A model generated the notes under the pieces. The model had not been told where the DNA came from and made no database searches. It worked only from the letters and a program-made list of their open reading frames with translations. A stretch of DNA of 64,000 bases from assembly GCA_963920705.1 (NCBI GenBank), contig CAWUCO010000060.1, positions 372,001-436,000 of the forward strand, read 5' to 3'. The DNA is from Odiellus spinosus. Lineage: Eukaryota > Arthropoda > Arachnida > Opiliones > Phalangiidae. This document shows, in pieces, positions 24,501 to 38,287 of the stretch (its first letter is position 1; every line of letters begins with the position of its first letter). A program made the translations under genes and the position numbers.

Positions 24501-27500
24501 AAATCTATACTTGGGAAATTTGTAAATCTATACTTGGGAAATTTGTAAATCTATACTTGGGAAATTTGTAAATCAATACTTGTGAAATTTGTAAAACTAT
24601 ACTTGTGAAATTTGTGGATCTATACTTGGGAAATTTGTGGATCTATACTTTGGAAATTTGTAAATCTATACTTGGGAAATTTGTAAATCTATACTTGGGA
24701 AATATGTAAATCTATACTTGGGAAATTTGTAAATCTATACTTGGGAAATTTGTGGATCTATACTTGGGAAATTTGTGGATCTATACTTGGGAAATTTGTG
24801 GATCTATACTTGGGAAATTAATGGATCTATATTTGGGAAATTTGTGGATCTATACTTGGGAAATTTGTGGATATATACTTGGGAAATTTGTAAATCTATA
24901 CTTGGGAAATTTGTAAATCTATACTTGGGAAATTTGTAAATCTATACTTGGGAAATTTGTAAATCTATACTTGGGAAATTTGTAAATCTATACTTGGGAA
25001 ATTTTTAAATTTATACATGAGAAATTTGTAAATCTATACTTGGGAAATTTGTAAATCTATACTTGGGAAATTTGTAGATCTATACTTGTGAAATTTGTAA
25101 AACTATACTTGGGAAATTTGTGGATCTATACTTGGGAAATTTATGGATCTATACTTTGGAAATTTGTAAATCTATACTTGGGAAATTTGTGGATCTATAC
25201 TTGGGAAATTTGTAAATATATACTTGGGAAATTTGTAAATCTGTACTTGGGAAATTTGTAAATCTATACTTGTGAAATTTGTAAAACTATACTTGTGAAA
25301 TTTGTGGATCTATACTTTGGAAATTTATGGATCTATACTTTGGAAATTTGTAAATCTATACTTGGGAAATTTGTGGATCTATACTTGGGAAATTTGTAAA
25401 TCTATACTTGGGAAATTTGTAAATCTATACTTGGGAAATTTGTAAAAATATACTTGGGAAATTTGTAAATCTATACTTGGGAAATTTGTAAATCTATACT
25501 TGGGAAATTTGTAAATCAATACTTGTGAAATTTGTAAAACTATACTTGTGAAATTTGTGGATCTATACTTGGGAAATTTGTGGATCTATACTTTGGAAAT
25601 TTGTAAATCTATACTTGGGAAATTTGTAAATCTATACTTGGGAAATATGTAAATCTATACTTGGGAAATTTGTAAATCTATACTTGGGAAATTTGTGGAT
25701 CTATACTTGGGAAATTTGTGGATCTATACTTGGGAAATTTGTGGATCTATACTTGGGAAATTAATGGATCTATATTTGTGAAATTTGTGGATCTATACTT
25801 GGGAAATTTGTGGATATATACTTGGGAAATTTGTAAATCTATACTTGGGAAATTTGTAAATCTATACTTGGGAAATTTGTAAATCTATACTTGGGAAATT
25901 TGTAAATCTATACTTGGGAAATTTGTAAATCTATACTTGGGAAATTTTTAAATTTATACATGAGAAATTTGTAAATCTATACTTGGGAAATTTGTAAATC
26001 TATACTTGGGAAATTTGTAGATCTATACTTGTGAAATTTGTAAAACTATACTTGGGAAATTTGTGGATCTATACTTGGGAAATTTATGGATCTATACTTT
26101 GGAAATTTGTAAATCTATACTTGGGAAATTTGTGGATCTATACTTGGGAAATTTGTAAATATATACTTGGGAAATTTGTAAATCTATACTTGGGAAATTT
26201 GTAAATCTATACTTGTGAAATTTGTATAACTATACTTGTGAAATTTGTGGATCTATACTTTGGAAATTTGTAAATCTATACTTGGGAAATTTGTAAATCT
26301 ATACTTGGGAAATTTGTAAATCTATACTTTGGAATTTTGTAAATCTATACTTGGGAAATTTGTAAATCAATACTTGTGAAATTTGTAAAACTATACTTGT
26401 GAAATTTGTGGATCTATACTTGGGAAATTTGTGGATCTATACTTTGGAAATTTGTAAATCTATACTTGGGAAATTTGTAAATCTATACTTGGGAAATTTG
26501 TAAATCTATACTTTGGAAATTTGTAAATCTATACTTGTGAAATTTATAAATCTATACTTGGGAAATTTGTAAATCTATACTTGGGAAATTTGTAAATCTA
26601 TACTTGGGAAATTTGTAAATCTATACTTGGGAAATTTGTAAATCTATACTTGGGAAATTTGTAAATCTATACTTGGGAAATTTGTAAATCTATACTTGGG
26701 AAATTTGTAAATCTATACTTGGGAAATTTGTAAATCTATACTTGGGAAATTTGTAAATCTATACTTGGGAAATTTGTGGATCTATACTTGGGAAATTTGT
26801 AGATCTATACTTGTGAAATTTGTAAAACTATACTTGGGAAATTTGTGGATCTATACTTGGGAAATTTATGGATCTATACTTTGGAAATTTGTAAATCTAT
26901 ACTTGGGAAATTTGTGGATCTATACTTGGGAAATTTGTAAATCTATACTTGGGAAATTTGTAAATCTATACTTGGGAAATTTGTAAAAATATACTTGGGA
27001 AATTTGTAAATCTATACTTGGGAAATTTGTAAATCTATACTTGGGAAATTTGTAAATCAATACTTGTGAAATTTGTAAAACTATACTTGTGAAATTTGTG
27101 GATCTATACTTTTGAAATTTGTGGATCTATACTTTGGAAATTTGTAAATCTATACTTGGGAAATTTGTAAATCTATACTTGGGAAATATGTAAATCTATA
27201 CTTGGGAAATTTGTAAATCTATACTTGGGAAATTTGTGGATCTATACTTGGGAAATTTGTGGATCTATACTTGGGAAATTAATGGATCTATATTTGGGAA
27301 ATTTGTGGATCTATACTTGGGAAATTTGTGGATATATACTTGGGAAATTTGTAAATCTATACTTGGGAAATTTGTAAATCTATACTTGGGAAATTTGTAA
27401 ATCTATACTTGGGAAATTTGTAAATCTATACTTGGGAAATTTGTAAATCTATACTTGGGAAATTTGTAGATCTATACTTGTGAAATTTGTAAAACTATAC

Positions 27501-29249
27501 TTGGGAAATTTGTGGATCTATACTTGGGAAATTTATGGATCTATACTTTGGAAATTTGTAAATCTATACTTGGGAAATTTGTGGATCTATACTTGGGAAA
27601 TTTGTAAATATATACTTGGGAAATTTGTAAATCTATACTTGGGAAATTTGTAAATCTATACTTGTGAAATTTGTAAAACTATACTTGTGAAATTTGTGGA
27701 TCTATACTTTGGAAATTTATGGATCTATACTTTGGAAATTTGTAAATCTATACTTGGGAAATTTGTGGATCTATACTTGGGAAATTTGTAAATCTATACT
27801 TGGGAAATTTGTAAATCTATACTTGGGAAATTTGTAAAAATATACTTGGGAAATTTGTAAATCTATACTTGGGAAATTTGTAAATCTATACTTGGGAAAT
27901 TTGTAAATCAATACTTGTGAAATTTGTAAAACTATACTTGTGAAATTTGTGGATCTATACTTGGGAAATTTGTGGATCTATACTTTGGAAATTTGTAAAT
28001 CTATACTTGGGAAATTTGTAAATCTATACTTGGGAAATATGTAAATCTATACTTGGGAAATTTGTAAATCTATACTTGGGAAATTTGTGGATCTATACTT
28101 GGGAAATTTGTGGATCTATACTTGGGAAATTTGTGGATCTATACTTGGGAAATTAATGGATCTATATTTGGGAAATTTGTGGATCTATACTTGGGAAATT
28201 TGTGGATATATACTTGGGAAATTTGTAAATCTATACTTGGGAAATTTGTAAATCAATACTTGGGAAATTTGTAAATCTATACTTGGGAAATTTGTAAATC
28301 TATACTTGGGAAATTTGTAAATCTATACTTGGGAAATTTTTAAATTTATACATGAGAAATTTGTAAATCTATACTTGGGAAATTTGTAAATCTATACTTG
28401 GGAAATTTGTAGATCTATACTTGTGAAATTTGTAAAACTATACTTGGGAAATTTGTGGATCTATACTTGGGAAATTTATGGATCTATACTTTGGAAATTT
28501 GTAAATCTATACTTGGGAAATTTGTGGATCTATACTTGGGAAATTTGTAAATATATACTTGGGAAATTTGTGGATCTATACTTGGGAAATTTGTAAATCT
28601 ATATTTGGGAAATTTGTAAATCTATACTTGGGAAATTTGTAAAAATATACTTGGGAAATTTGTAAATCTATACTTGGCAAATTTGTAAATCTATACTTGG
28701 GAAATTTGTAAATCAATACTTGTGAAATTTGTAAAACTATACTTGTGAAATTTGTGGATCTATACTTGGGAAATTTGTGGATCTATACTTTGGAAATTTG
28801 TAAATCTATACTTGGGAAATTTGTAAATCTATACTTGGGAAATATGTAAATCTATACTTGGGAAATTTGTAAATCTATACTTGGGAAATTTGTAAATCTA
28901 TACTTGGGAAATTTGTGGATCTATACTTGGGAAATTTGTAAATCTATACTTGGGAAATTTGTAAATCTATACTTGGGAAATTTGTAAATCTATACTTGGG
29001 AAATTTGTAAATCTATACTTGGGAAATTTGTAAATCTATACTTGGGAAATTTGTAAATCTATACTTGGGAAATTTGTGGATCTATACTTGGGAAATTTGT
29101 GGATCTATACTTTGGAAATTAATGGATCTATACTTGGGAAATTTGTGGATCTATACTTGGGAAATTTGTGGATCTATACTTGGGAAATTTGTGGATCTAT
29201 ACTTGGGAAATTTGTAAATCTATACTTGGGAAATTTGTAATTCTATACT

Positions 29250-31350
29250 TGGGAAATTTGTAAATCTATACTTGGGAAATTTGTAAATCTATACTTGGGA
29301 AATTTGTAAATCTATACTTGGGAAATTTGTAAATCTATACTTATGAAATTTTTAAATTTATACTTGAGAAATTTGTAAATCTATACTTGGGAAATTTGTA
29401 AATCTATACTTGGGAAATTTGTAAATCTATACTTGGGAAATTTGTAAATCTATACTTGGGAAATTTGTGGATCTATACTTGGGAAACTTGTGGATCTATA
29501 CTTGGGAAATTAATGGATCTATACTTGGGAAATTTGTGGATCTATACTTGGGAAATTTGTGGATCTATACTTGGGAAATTTGTAAATCTATACTTGGGAA
29601 ATTTGTAAATCTATACTTGGGAAATTTGTAATTCTATACTTGGGAAATTTTTAAATTTATACTTGGGAAATTTGTAAATCTATTCTTGGGAAATTTGTAA
29701 ATCTATACTTGGGAAATTTTTAAATTTATACTTGAGAAATTTGTATATCTATACTTGGGAAATTTGTAAATCTATACTTGGGAAATTTGTAGATCTATAC
29801 TTGTGAAATTTGTAAAACTATTCTTGGGAAATTTGTGGATCTATACTTGGGAAATTTATGGATCTATACTTTGGAAATTTGTAAATCTATACTTGGGAAA
29901 TTTGTGGATCTATACTTGGGAAATTTGTAAATCTATATTTGGGAAATTTGTAAATCTATACTTGGGAAATTTGTAAAAATATACTTGGGAAATTTGTAAA
30001 TCTATACTTGGCAAATTTGTAAATCTATACTTGGGAAATTTGTAAATCAATACTTGTGAAATTTGTAAAACTATACTTGTGAAATTTGTGGATCTATACT
30101 TGGGAAATTTGTGGATCTATACTTGGGAAATTTGTGGATCTATACTTGGGAAATTAATGGATCTATATTTGGGAAATTTGTGGATCTATACTTGGGAAAT
30201 TTGTGGATATATACTTGGGAAATTTGTAAATCTATAATTGGGAAATTTGTAAATCTATACTTGGGAAATTTGTAAATCTATACTTGGGAAATTTGTAAAT
30301 CTATACTTGGGAAATTTGTAAATCTATACTTGGGAAATTTGTAAATCTATACTTATGAAATTTTTAAATTTATACTTGAGAAATTTGTAAATCTATACTT
30401 GGGAAATTTGTAAATCTATACTTGGGAAATTTGTAAATCTATACTTGGGAAATTTGTAAATCTATACTTGGGAAATTTGTGGATCTATACTTGGGAAACT
30501 TGTGGATCTATACTTGGGAAATTAATGGATCTATACTTGGGAAATTTGTGGATCTATACTTGGGAAATTTGTGGATCTATACTTGGGAAATTTGTAAATC
30601 TATACTTGGGAAATTTGTAAATCTATACTTGGGAAATTTGTAATTCTATACTTGGGAAATTTTTAAATTTATACTTGGGAAATTTGTAAATCTATTCTTG
30701 GGAAATTTGTAAATCTATACTTGGGAAATTTTTAAATTTATACTTGAGAAATTTGTATATCTATACTTGGGAAATTTGTAAATCTATACTTGGGAAATTT
30801 GTAGATCTATACTTGTGAAATTTGTAAAACTATACTTGGGAAATTTGTGGATCTATACTTGGGAAATTTATGGATCTATACTTTGGAAATTTGTAAATCT
30901 ATACTTGGGAAATTTGTGGATCTATACTTGGGAAATTTGTAAATCTATATTTGGGAAATTTGTAAATCTATACTTGGGAAATTTGTAAAAATATACTTGG
31001 GAAATTTGTAAATCTATACTTGGCAAATTTGTAAATCTATACTTGGGAAATTTGTAAATCAATACTTGTGAAATTTGTAAAACTATACTTGTGAAATTTG
31101 TGGATCTATACTTGGGAAATTTGTGGATCTATACTTGGGAAATTTGTGGATCTATACTTGGGAAATTAATGGATCTATATTTGGGAAATTTGTGGATCTA
31201 TACTTGGGAAATTTGTGGATATATACTTGGGAAATTTGTAAATCTATAATTGGGAAATTTGTAAATCTATACTTGGGAAATTTGTAAATCTATACTTGGG
31301 AAATTTGTAAATCTATACTTGGGAAATTTGTAAATCTATACTTGGGAAAT
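29250..31350 (+). repeat. 1012-bp (44-monomer) tandem duplication
   Basis: Five private variants repeat at exactly 1012 bp: GAAAC (29483 and 30495), TTATGAAA (29341 and 30353), GTAATTC (29628 and 30640), the GGC of TTGGCAAA (30010 and 31022) and CTATAATTG (30232 and 31244). Such rare changes shared in register mark a very recent duplication. The copies part near 31350, where the second continues into TTTTTACATTTATACATGAG. The edges are approximate. Confidence 0.88.
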
Positions 31351-33433
31351 TTTTACATTTATACATGAGAAATTTGTAAATCTATACTTGGGAAATTTGT
31401 AAATCTATACTTGGGAAATTTGTAGATCTATACTTGTGAAATTTGTAAAACTATACTTGGGAAATTTGTGGATCTATACTTGGGAAATTTATGGATCTAT
31501 ACTTTGGAAATTTGTAAATCTATACTTGGGAAATTTGTGGATCTATACTTGGGAAATTTGTAAATCTATACTTGGGATATTTGTAAATCTATACTTGGGA
31601 AATTTGTAAATCTATACTTGAGAAATTTGTAAATCTATACTTGGGAAATTTGTAAATCTATACTTGGGAAATTTGTAAATCTATACTTGGGAAATTTGTA
31701 AATCAATACTTGTGAAATTTGTAAAACTATACTTGTGAAATTTGTGGATCTATACTTGGGAAATTTGTGGATCTATACTTTGGAAATTTGTAAATCTATA
31801 CTTGGGAAATTTGTAAATCTATACTTGGGAAATTTGTAAATCTATACTTTGGAAATTTGTAAATCTATACTTGTGAAATTTGTAAATCTATACTTGGGAA
31901 ATTTTTAAATTTATACTTGAGAAATTTGTAAATCTATACTTGGGAAATTTGTAAATCTATACTTGGGAAATTTGTAAATCTATACTTGGGAAATTTGTAA
32001 ATCTATACTTGGGAAATTTGTAAAAATATACTTGGGAAATTTGTAAATCTATACTTGGGAAATTTGTAAATCTATACTTGGGAAATTTGTAAATCAATAC
32101 TTGTGAAATTTGTAAAACTATACTTGTGAAATTTGTGGATCTATACTTGGGAAATTTGTGGATCTATACTTTGGAAATTTGTAAATCTATACTTGGGAAA
32201 TTTGTAAAAATATACTTGGGAAATTTGTAAATCTATACTTGGGAAATTTGTAAATCTATACTTGGGAAATTTGTAAATCAATACTTGTGAAATTTGTAAA
32301 ACTATACTTGTGAAATTTGTGGATCTATACTTGGGAAATTTGTGGATCTATACTTTGGAAATTTGTAAATCTATACTTGGGAAATTTGTAAATCTATACT
32401 TGGGAAATATGTAAATCTATACTTGGGAAATTTGTGGATCTATACTTGGGAAATTTGTGGATCTATACTTGGGAAATTTGTGGATCTATACTTGGGAAAT
32501 TAATGGATCTATATTTTTGAAATTTGTGGATATATACTTGGGAAATTTGTAAATCTATACTTGGGAAATTTGTAAATCTATACTTGGGAAATTTGTAAAT
32601 CTATACTTGGGATATTTGTAAATCTATACTTGGGAAATTTTTACATTTATACATGAGAAATTTGTAAATCTATACTTGGGAAATTTGTAAATCTATACTT
32701 GGGAAATTTGTAGATCTATACTTGTGAAATTTGTAAAACTATACTTGGGAAATTTGTGGATCTATACTTGGGAAATTTATGGATCTATACTTGGGAAATT
32801 TATGGATCTATACTTTGGAAATTTGTAAATCTATACTTGGGAAATTTGTGGATCTATACTTGGGAAATTTGTAAATCTATACTTGGGAAATTTGTAAATC
32901 TATACTTGGGAAATTTGTAAATCTATACTTGGGAAATTTGTAAATCTATACTTGGGAAATTTGTAAATCTATACTTGGGAAATTTGTAAATCAATACTTG
33001 TGAAATTTGTAAAACTATACTTGTGAAATTTGTGGATCTATACTTGGGAAATTTGTGGATCTATACTTTGGAAATTTGTAAATCTATACTTGGGAAATTT
33101 GTAAATCTATACTTGGGAAATTTGTAAATCCATACTTTGGAAATTTGTAAATCTATACTTGTGAAATTTGTAAATCTATACTTGGGAAATTTGTAAATCT
33201 ATACTTGGGAAATTTGTAAATCTATACTTGGGAAATTTGTAAATCTATACTTGGGAAATTTGTAAATCTATACTTAGGAAATTTGTAAATCTATACTTGG
33301 GAAATTTGTAAATCTATACTTGGGAAATTTGTAAATCTATACTTGGGAAATTTGTGGATCTATACTTGGGAAATTTGTAGATCTATAATTGTGAAATTTG
33401 TAAAACTATACTTGGGAAATTTGTGGATCTATA

Positions 33434-35550
33434 CTTTGGAAATTTGTAAATCTATACTTGGGAAATTTGTGGATCTATACTTGGGAAATTTGTAAATCTA
33501 TACTTGGGAAATTTGTAAATCTATACTTGGGAAATTTGTAAAAATATACTTGGGAAATTTGCAAATCTATACTTGGGAAATTTGTAAATCTATACTTGGG
33601 AAATTTGTAAATCAATACTTGTGAAATTTGTAAAACTATACTTGTGAAATTTGTGGATCTATACTTGGGAAATTTGTGGATCTATACTTTGGAAATTTGT
33701 AAATCTATACTTGGGAAATTTGTAAATCTATACTTGGGAAATATGTAAATCTATACTTGGGAAATTTGTAAATCTATACTTGGGAAATTTGTGGATCTAT
33801 ACTTGGGAAATTTGTGGATCTATACTTGGGAAATTTGTGGATCTATACTTGGGAAATTAATGGATCTATATTTGGGAAATTTGTGGATCTATACTTGGGA
33901 AATTTGTGGATATATACTTGGGAAATTTGTAAATCTATACTTGGGAAATTTGTAGATCTATACTTGTGAAATTTGTAAAACTATACTTGGGAAATTTGTG
34001 GATCTATACTTGGGAAATTTATGGATCTATACTTTGGAAATTTGTAAATCTATACTTGGGAAATTTGTGGATCTATACTTGGGAAATTTGTAAATCTATA
34101 CTTGGGAAATTTGTAAATCTATACTTGGGAAATTTGTAAATCTATACTTGGGAAATTTGTAAATCTATACTTGGGAAATTTGTAAATCTGTACTTGGGAA
34201 ATTTGTAAATCTATACTTGGGAAATTTGTAAATCAATACTTGTGAAATTTGTAAAACTATACTTGTGAAATTTGTGGATCTATACTTGGGAAATTTGTGG
34301 ATCTATACTTTGGAAATTTGTTAATCTATACTTGGGAAATTTGTAAATCTATACTTGGGAAATTTGTAAATCTATACTTTGGAAATTTGTAAATCTATAC
34401 TTGTGAAATTTGTAAATCTATACTTGGGAAATTTGTAAATCTATACTTGGGAAATTTGTAAATCTATACTTGGGAAATTTGTAAATCTATACTTGGGAAA
34501 TTTGTAAATCTATACTTTGGAAATTTGTAAATCTATACTTGGGAAATTTGTGGATCTATACTTGGGAAATTTGTAAATCTATACTTGGGAAATTTGTAAA
34601 TCTATACTTGGGAAATTTGTAAAAATATACTTGGGAAATTTGTAAATCTATACTTGGGAAATTTGTAAATCTATACTTGGGAAATTTGTAAATCAATACT
34701 TGTGAAATTTGTAAAACTATACTTGTGAAATTTGTGGATCTATACTTGGGAAATTTGTGGATCTATACTTTGGAAATTTGTAAATCTATACTTGGGAAAT
34801 TTGTAAATCTATACTTGGGAAATATGTAAATCTATACTTGGGAAATTTGTAAATCTATACTTGGGAAATTTGTGGATCTATACTTGGGAAATTTGTGGAT
34901 CTATACTTGGGAAATTTGTGGATCTATACTTGGGAAATTAATGGATCTATATTTGGGAAATTTGTGGATCTATACTTGGGAAATTTGTGGATATATACTT
35001 GGGAAATTTGTAAATCTATACTTGGGAAATTTGTAGATCTATACTTGTGAAATTTGTAAAACTATACTTGGGAAATTTGTGGATCTATACTTGGGAAATT
35101 TATGGATCTATACTTTGGAAATTTGTAAATCTATACTTGGGAAATTTGTGGATCTATACTTGGGAAATTTGTAAATCTATACTTGGGAAATTTGTAAATC
35201 TATACTTGGGAAATTTGTAAATCTATACTTGGGAAATTTGTAAATCTGTACTTGGGAAATTTGTAAATCTATACTTGGGAAATTTGTAAATCAATACTTG
35301 TGAAATTTGTAAAACTATACTTGTGAAATTTGTGGATCTATACTTGGGAAATTTGTGGATCTATACTTTGGAAATTTGTTAATCTATACTTGGGAAATTT
35401 GTAAATCTATACTTGGGAAATTTGTAAATCTATACTTTGGAAATTTGTAAATCTATACTTGTGAAATTTGTAAATCTATACTTGGGAAATTTGTAAATCT
35501 ATACTTGGGAAATTTGTAAATCTATACTTGGGAAATTTGTAAATCTATAC
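33434..35550 (+). repeat. 1081-bp (47-monomer) tandem duplication
   Basis: Copy 1 is about 33434-34514 and copy 2 about 34515-35550. AAAAATATAC (GTA at 33538 and 34619) and AAATATG (ATAT at 33741 and 34822) repeat at 1081 bp. The private AAATCTG variant (34184 and 35242) repeats at 1058 bp, so copy 2 has one monomer fewer between these markers. A 24-bp monomer follows directly after copy 2. Confidence 0.88.
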
Positions 35551-35574
35551 TTGGGAAATTTGTAAATCTTATAC
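35551..35574 (+). repeat. 24-bp monomer (ATCTTATAC) near the end of Domain II
   Basis: An extra T gives AAATCTTATAC in place of AAATCTATAC. It is found once and ends the 697-monomer stretch of constant register. It sits between the 1081-bp duplication and a more divergent stretch before Domain III. Confidence 0.85.
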
Positions 35575-36816
35575 TTTGGAAATTTGTAAATCTATACTTG
35601 GGAAATTTGTAAATCTATACTTGGGAAATTTGTAAATCTATACTTGGGAAATTTGTAAATCTATACTTGGGAAATTTGTGGATCTATACTTGGGAAATTT
35701 GTGGATCTATACTTGGGAAATTTGTAAATCTATACTTGGGAAATTTGTGGATCTATACTTGGGAAATATGTGGATCTATACCTGGGAAATTTGTAAATAT
35801 ATACTTGGGAAATTTGTAAATCTATACTTGGGAAATTTGTAAATCTATAATTGGGAAATTTGTAAATCTATACTTGGGAAATTTGTAAATCTATACTTGG
35901 GAAATTTGTAAATCTATACTTGGGAAATTTGTAAATCAATACTTGTGAAATTTGTAAAACTATACTTGGGAAATTTGTGGATCTATACTTGGGAAATTTG
36001 TAAATCAATACTTGTGAAATTTGTAAATCTATACTTGGGAAATTTGTAAATCTATACTTGGGAAATTTGTAAATCTATACTTTGGAAATTTGTAAATCTA
36101 TACTTGTGAAATTTGTAAATCAATACTTGGGAAATTTGTAAATCTATACTTGGGAAATTTGTAAATCTATACTTGGGAAATATGTGGATCTATACTTGGG
36201 AAATTTGTGGATCTATACTTGGGAAATTTGTAAATCTATACTTGGGAAATTTGTAAATCTATACTTTTGAAATTTGTGGATCTATACTTGGGAAATTTGT
36301 GGATCTATACTTGGGAAATTAATGGATCTATACTTGGGAAATTTGTGGATCTATACTTGGGAAATTTGTGGATCTATACTTGGGAAATTTGTAAATATAT
36401 ACTTGGGAAATTTGTAAATCTATACTTGGGAAATTTGTAAATCTATACTTGGGAAATTTGTAAATCTATAATTGGGAAATTTGTAAATCTATACTTGGGA
36501 AATTTGTAAATCTATACTTGGGAAATTTGTAAATCAATACTTGGGAAATTTGTAAATCAATACTTGTGAAATTTGTAAAACTATACTTGGGAAATTTGTG
36601 GATCTATACTTGGGAAATTTGTGGATCTATACTTTGGAAATTTGTAAATCTATACTTGGGAAATTTGTAAATCTATACTTGGGAAATTTGTAAATCTATA
36701 TTTGGGAAATTTGTAAATCTATACTTGGTAAATTTGTAAATCTATACTTGGGAAATTTGTAAATCTATACTTGGGAAATTTGTGGATCTATACTTGGGAA
36801 ATTTGTGGATCTATAC

Positions 36817-36908
36817 TTGGGAAATTTGTGGATAAATACTTGGGAAATTTGTTTATAAATACTTGGGAAATTTGTGGAAAAATACTTGGGAAATTTGTGG
36901 ATCTTTAC
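36817..36908 (+). repeat. Short cassette ending in GGATCTTTAC
   Basis: Four monomers: GGATAAATAC, TTTATAAATAC, GGAAAAATAC, GGATCTTTAC. This is the first ATAAATAC cassette after Domain II and marks the domain boundary. No 22-bp monomer is included. Confidence 0.9.
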
Positions 36909-37598
36909 TTGGGAAATTTGTGGATCTATACTTGGGAAATTTGTAAATCTATACTTGGGAAATTTGTAAATCTATACTTTGGAAATTTGTAAATCTATAC
37001 TTGGGAAATTTGTAAATCTATACTTGGGAAATTTGTAAATCTATACTTGGGAAATTTGTAAATCTATACTTGGGAAATTTGTAAATCTATACTTGGGAAA
37101 TTTGTAAATCTATACTTGGGAAATTTGTGGATCTATACTTGGGAAATTTATGGATCTATACTTGGGAAATTTGTGGATCTATACTTGGGAAATTTATGGA
37201 TCTATACTTTGGAAATTTGTAAATATATACTTGGGAAATTTGTAAATCTACACTTGGGAAATTTGTAAATCTATACTTGGGAAATTTGTAAATCTATACT
37301 TGGGAAATTTGTAAATCAATACTTGTGAAATTTGTAAAACTATACTTGGGAAATTTGTGGATCTATAGTTGGGAAATTTGTGGATCTATACTTTGGAAAT
37401 TTGAAAATCTATACTTGGGAAATTTGTAAATCTATACTTGGGAAATTTGTAAATCTATACTTGGGAAATTTGTAAATCTATACTTTGGAAATTTGTAAAT
37501 CTATACTTGGGAAATTTGTAAATCTATACTTGGGAAATTTGTAAATCTATACTTGGGAAATTTGTAAATCTATACTTGGGAAATTTGTGGATCTATAC

Positions 37599-37690
37599 TT
37601 GGGAAATTTGTGGATAAATACTTGGGAAAATTGTTTATAAATACTTGGGAAATTTGTGGAAAAATACTTAGGAAATTTGTGGATCTTTAC
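37599..37690 (+). repeat. Short cassette ending in GGATCTTTAC, second copy
   Basis: Same four-monomer order as 36817-36908, 782 bp (34 monomers) downstream. It carries private changes: GGGAAAATTG in the TTTATAAATAC monomer and TTAGG in the last one. Confidence 0.9.
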
Positions 37691-37782
37691 TTGGGAAATT
37701 CGTGGATCTATACTTGGGAAATTTGTAAATCTATACTTGGGAAATTTGTAAATCTATACTTTGGAAATTTGTAAATCTATAC

Positions 37783-38287
37783 TTGGGAAATTTGTGGATA
37801 AATACTTGGGAAATTTGTGGATAAATACTTGGGAAATTTGTGGATAAATACTTGGGAAATTTGTTTATAAATACTTGGAAATTTGTTTATAAATACTTGG
37901 GAAATTTGTGGATCTATACTTGGGAAATTTCTGGATCTATACTTGGGAAATTTTTGGATCTATACTTGGGAAATTTGTGGATCTATACTTGGGAAATTTG
38001 TGGATCTATACTTGGGAAATTTGTGGATCTATACTTGGGAAATTTGTGGATCTATACTTGGGAAATTTGTGGATCTATACTTGGGAAATTTGTGGATCTA
38101 TACTTGGGAAATTTGTGGATCTATACTTGGGAAATTTTTGGATCTATACTTGGGAAATTTGTAAATCTATACTTGGGAAATTTGTGGATAAATACTTGGG
38201 AAATTTGTGGATAAATACTTGGGAAATTTGTTTATAAATACTTGGGAAATTTGTGGAAAAATACTTGGGAAATTTGTGGATCTTTAC
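37783..38287 (+). repeat. Compound cassette with 11 GG monomers
   Basis: Order: three GGATAAATAC; two TTTATAAATAC, the second only 22 bp (37875-37896, one G lost); 11 GG monomers (37897-38149); one canonical monomer; then two GGATAAATAC, TTTATAAATAC, GGAAAAATAC and GGATCTTTAC. The GG run keeps all three forward frames open for about 300 bases, but starts are only TTG or GTG. The single-base loss puts the two halves in different frames. Confidence 0.9.

Larger units (their letters stand above)
19543..36816 (+). repeat. Domain II: HOR array without ATAAATAC cassettes
   Basis: The five-monomer module, AATGG-ATATTT pairs, GGATATATAC, AAAAATATAC and TTTTTA(A/C)ATTTATACATGAG monomers of Domain I persist, but no ATAAATAC or 22-bp monomer is present. 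The AAATATG monomer (ATAT at 20631, 21804, 23161, 24702, 25645, 27186, 28037, 28842, 32407, 33741, 34822) is spaced 51, 59, 67, 41, 67, 37, 35, 155, 58 and 47 monomers apart. From 19520 to 35551 the register is exactly 697 x 23 bases, so no net length change accumulated over 16 kb. Confidence 0.88.

Noticed and set aside
37840..38237. Overlapping open forward frames of up to 124 codons, also at 39413-39749, 40356-40742, 42838-43201, and about 70-codon ones elsewhere
   Set aside because: All translate the satellite. They start only at TTG or GTG, occur in all three frames at once, have no other protein-like feature, and depend only on GG monomers removing the TAA.
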